Below, in pieces: positions 59,552 through 64,000 of a DNA stretch of 64,000 bases. Under the pieces are notes generated by a model, which saw only the letters and a list, made by a program, of their open reading frames with translations, was not told the origin of the DNA and did not search any database. This DNA comes from Bog-752 sp963799395. Its GTDB lineage: Bacteria; Actinomycetota; Thermoleophilia; UBA2241. Location of the stretch: the NCBI GenBank assembly GCA_963799395.1, contig CAWCWZ010000043.1:62001-126000 (forward strand). Reading direction: 5' to 3'. Each line of letters opens with the position of its first letter. Within the stretch, counting starts at the first letter, position 1. A program made the translations under genes and the position numbers.

Positions 59552-60037
59552 ATGGCGGGCTCGTCGGTGCAAACGGAACTCGAAGAACAGAGCACATCCA
59601 AACTTTCGGCGCAGGCGCTGTCCTTTTTTCTGCACGCGCTCCTGGCACTTGGCTCCTGGATCGGGCTGATGCTGCTCGGCTATCTGATCAATCCCGTTGG
59701 CGTGCCGCAACTTGCCATTCTACTTTTGTCGGCCGCCGTGCCGCTCGTCGTCGGGTTTCTCGTCGCTCGCGTCCACCCCACGGAAATGGCGACTTTGGTT
59801 TGGCTTCTCGGCGTGGTCTGGTTCCTGATCGTCTGCCTGTGGGTTCTGGACATGCCGACCGGGCCAAATCAATGCTTCCAATGCGAGGCCACGGAGAAAC
59901 TGACGCGCACCTTCTTCAGCCTGCCTCGCCCCAGCGGACTCATTGATAATGACGGTCCGTTCATTGGCACTTGGCCAGCCGTCGCGCTCTTCGGCTACTC
60001 CATTGGCGCGAAGCTCGGCTTTCGACGGGGCGAGTAG
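59552..60037 (+). CDS. Small membrane protein, unknown
   Basis: It is 161 residues from ATG 59552 (CAGGAG upstream). Three hydrophobic helices (residues ~23-48, ~53-72, ~82-100) are followed by a Cys-containing loop (GPNQCFQCEA) and a short C-terminal hydrophobic part. No family is recognised. Confidence 0.65.
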   Translation: MAGSSVQTELEEQSTSKLSAQALSFFLHALLALGSWIGLMLLGYLINPVGVPQLAILLLSAAVPLVVGFLVARVHPTEMATLVWLLGVVWFLIVCLWVLDMPTGPNQCFQCEATEKLTRTFFSLPRPSGLIDNDGPFIGTWPAVALFGYSIGAKLGFRRGE

Positions 60038-60076
60038 CCCGACGCTGGCGAGGTCGACAATCACATAGCGTGTTGA

Positions 60077-61264
60077 TCACTGCGAAATTCCGACCCTCAG
60101 GTTGTTATCGACCTTGGTCACTCCAGGCATGTACTTAACGATCTGCTCCGCTAATTCACGACAGGACTCGTTCGGCACCGTCCCGGAGAGAGTAACTTCG
60201 CCCTGAGCGATGGCTACGGTGATGAGACTGTCTTTCAGTGCGCTGTTAGCCTCGAGGGCGTGCACGACGTTCGTCTGGATCTGGTTGTCCGTTTGGGCTC
60301 CTGCGGGCGTGGCCTGCTCGGTAGGCGGCGCGGTCGGGACAGCGCCGGGGTTCCCATATTGGCTCGGCTGAGCAGGCGTCTGAAAAGGTGTCGGCTGTTC
60401 GCTAGTTGTGTTTGACGTGTCGGGCTGTTGTGTTTCGCCTTCCGTGCTAGGAATGGGATTCGCGCTGGGCGGAGTGGCCTCCTCTGGAGCAGCAGCTGGC
60501 TGTCTGCCAACGCTCACGAATGTAAATATGAATTCCGGCTCAGCCATGGAGCCTGCTTCGGTAACGCTCGACTCTTTGACATAGTCCAATCCGCTGGGGG
60601 CAAATCTACCGCTGAAGAACACCACGTCTCCGTCAGCGAGATTGGCAATTTGGTTATAAAGCGGGGATCCGTGAGGGATGAGGGTATCATCCTCGATGTC
60701 GGAGAGCGCGTTGTTCCACGTTCCAACCTTGATTCGACTTCCGCCTGGGAGGTCCACAGACAGGACGCCATTCCCGTCCGAATTGGTTTCCATCGACGAG
60801 ATTCGGCCGACCCAGTTTTCGACCAAGCGGCTGGGCAGCATTGAAGCGAAGGCCTGGGCCCTACTTCTGCGAACGGCAGATTTCTGAAACTCATTCACCG
60901 CCTCGCCGTATCGTGTCTGAAACGACCCCACTGTTGAGATGAATTCACTCTCATCGCTGGGGAGCGCTTCCTGGCTACTGGGATTAGAGGCGCCGTTAGA
61001 CGCGGATTGTGCTGGTTCGCCGTCTCCATTGCTAGAGCTAGAGGTCACAACTCTGACGAGAACCGAAAGCCCAAGCAGGCCCGCTGCGACAAATACGAAC
61101 TTCTTCCATAGTGGCGTAGCTCTTCGCGCCGGTTCAATTTTGCTTGGGGCTATTCCAGCGTTGCTTCCAACCAACGCGGCACTTATGGGGCTGCCGCAGT
61201 TGGGGCAAGCGGAGGCCTGAGTGGACACAGGCCTCTTGCATTCCGGACATTCTATGAGCGCCAT
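60077..61264 (-). CDS. Zinc-ribbon membrane protein with C-terminal BON domain
   Basis: A zinc ribbon opens the protein (CPECKRPVSTQASACPNCGS). A TM helix follows at residues ~52-70, then a Ser-rich linker, a beta-rich domain (~95-245) and a Pro/Thr/Gln linker. The last ~75 residues (VVHALEANSALKDSLITVAI ... GEVTLSGTVPNESC ... VTKVDNNLRVGI) form a BON domain, associated with membrane binding or osmotic stability. Length is 395 residues. The partner is unknown. Confidence 0.8.
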   Translation of the reverse strand: MALIECPECKRPVSTQASACPNCGSPISAALVGSNAGIAPSKIEPARRATPLWKKFVFVAAGLLGLSVLVRVVTSSSSNGDGEPAQSASNGASNPSSQEALPSDESEFISTVGSFQTRYGEAVNEFQKSAVRRSRAQAFASMLPSRLVENWVGRISSMETNSDGNGVLSVDLPGGSRIKVGTWNNALSDIEDDTLIPHGSPLYNQIANLADGDVVFFSGRFAPSGLDYVKESSVTEAGSMAEPEFIFTFVSVGRQPAAAPEEATPPSANPIPSTEGETQQPDTSNTTSEQPTPFQTPAQPSQYGNPGAVPTAPPTEQATPAGAQTDNQIQTNVVHALEANSALKDSLITVAIAQGEVTLSGTVPNESCRELAEQIVKYMPGVTKVDNNLRVGISQ

Positions 61265-61442
61265 TCTTACCCCCTTCGCAGCTCAAGTAGGCAGTCAACT
61301 ACTTTACCGCAATTCGAATGAGAGTACAGAGCTTGGCCTGAAATTGTTGCACTCCGGTCGTAGAGTTGTAAATGAGGGTGCTGACGGATCGCGATACGGT
61401 TCCCGATTGCACTGTATGTCCGCACCGAATCGGAGCCGAATT

Positions 61443-64000
<2,558 letters not shown>

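Overview
The window is two unrelated pieces of DNA joined at about position 41,270. Bases 1 to about 41,270 are very GC-rich chromosome from a Gram-positive, probably an Actinobacteriota of the Thermoleophilia/Coriobacteriia kind. The inference rests on codon use, a prfB-secA-hpf-comF gene order, LytR-CpsA-Psr cell-wall genes next to murA and atp genes, and many GTGA/ATGA gene overlaps. Bases from about 41,270 to 64,000 have clearly lower GC and a different codon style. They hold the tail end of a myovirus-type prophage followed by chromosomal genes (L,D-transpeptidase, DapA-family lyase, zinc-ribbon/BON protein, carB) that would suit an Acidobacteriota-like host (inference). The join cuts the host atpG gene on one side and the phage capsid gene on the other, which is what a chimeric assembly looks like.

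Left piece, start to end. There is a repeat-rich surface or stress protein fragment, an OmpR-type two-component system, and an MMPL transporter. A plus-strand set follows: D-threonine-aldolase-like enzyme, adenosine deaminase, GNAT. Then come small accessory genes, a nucleotidyltransferase, a methyltransferase, two lipoproteins, a segment bounded by 33-bp inverted repeats, and tRNA-Val. Next are an M15 peptidase, GNAT, prfB with its +1 recoding site, a GGDEF-EAL protein, secA, hpf and comFC. A long minus-strand run then covers sugar-nucleotide and methionine-cycle genes: pyrophosphorylase, mtnA, ahcY, a phosphorylase-like gene, phosphoglucose/phosphomannose isomerase, phosphomannomutase, a second pyrophosphorylase, UDP-glucose dehydrogenase and an O-antigen-ligase-like polymerase. 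Finally there are a small surface protein, an LCP ligase with a partner, murA, atpC, atpD and the 3' part of atpG. Together this is largely an envelope-building region: sugar activation, polymerisation, ligation to the wall, peptidoglycan synthesis.

Right piece. A colinear plus-strand phage module runs capsid, head-tail connectors, contractile sheath (DUF3383-like), tube, tail chaperones with an overlapping -1 frame, tape measure with an embedded tail lysozyme, baseplate hub, plug, spike, wedge (gp25-like, J-like, DUF2612-like), tail fibre and a beta-helix tailspike that begins with a Sec signal peptide. Terminase, portal, integrase and lysogeny genes are absent from the window.

Two features run through the sequence. 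Many genes are broken by single-base frame changes (at least a dozen in the left piece, several in the right), most simply read as assembly indels. The left piece also carries several long, perfect, GC-rich palindromes inside coding sequence, which are harder to dismiss.
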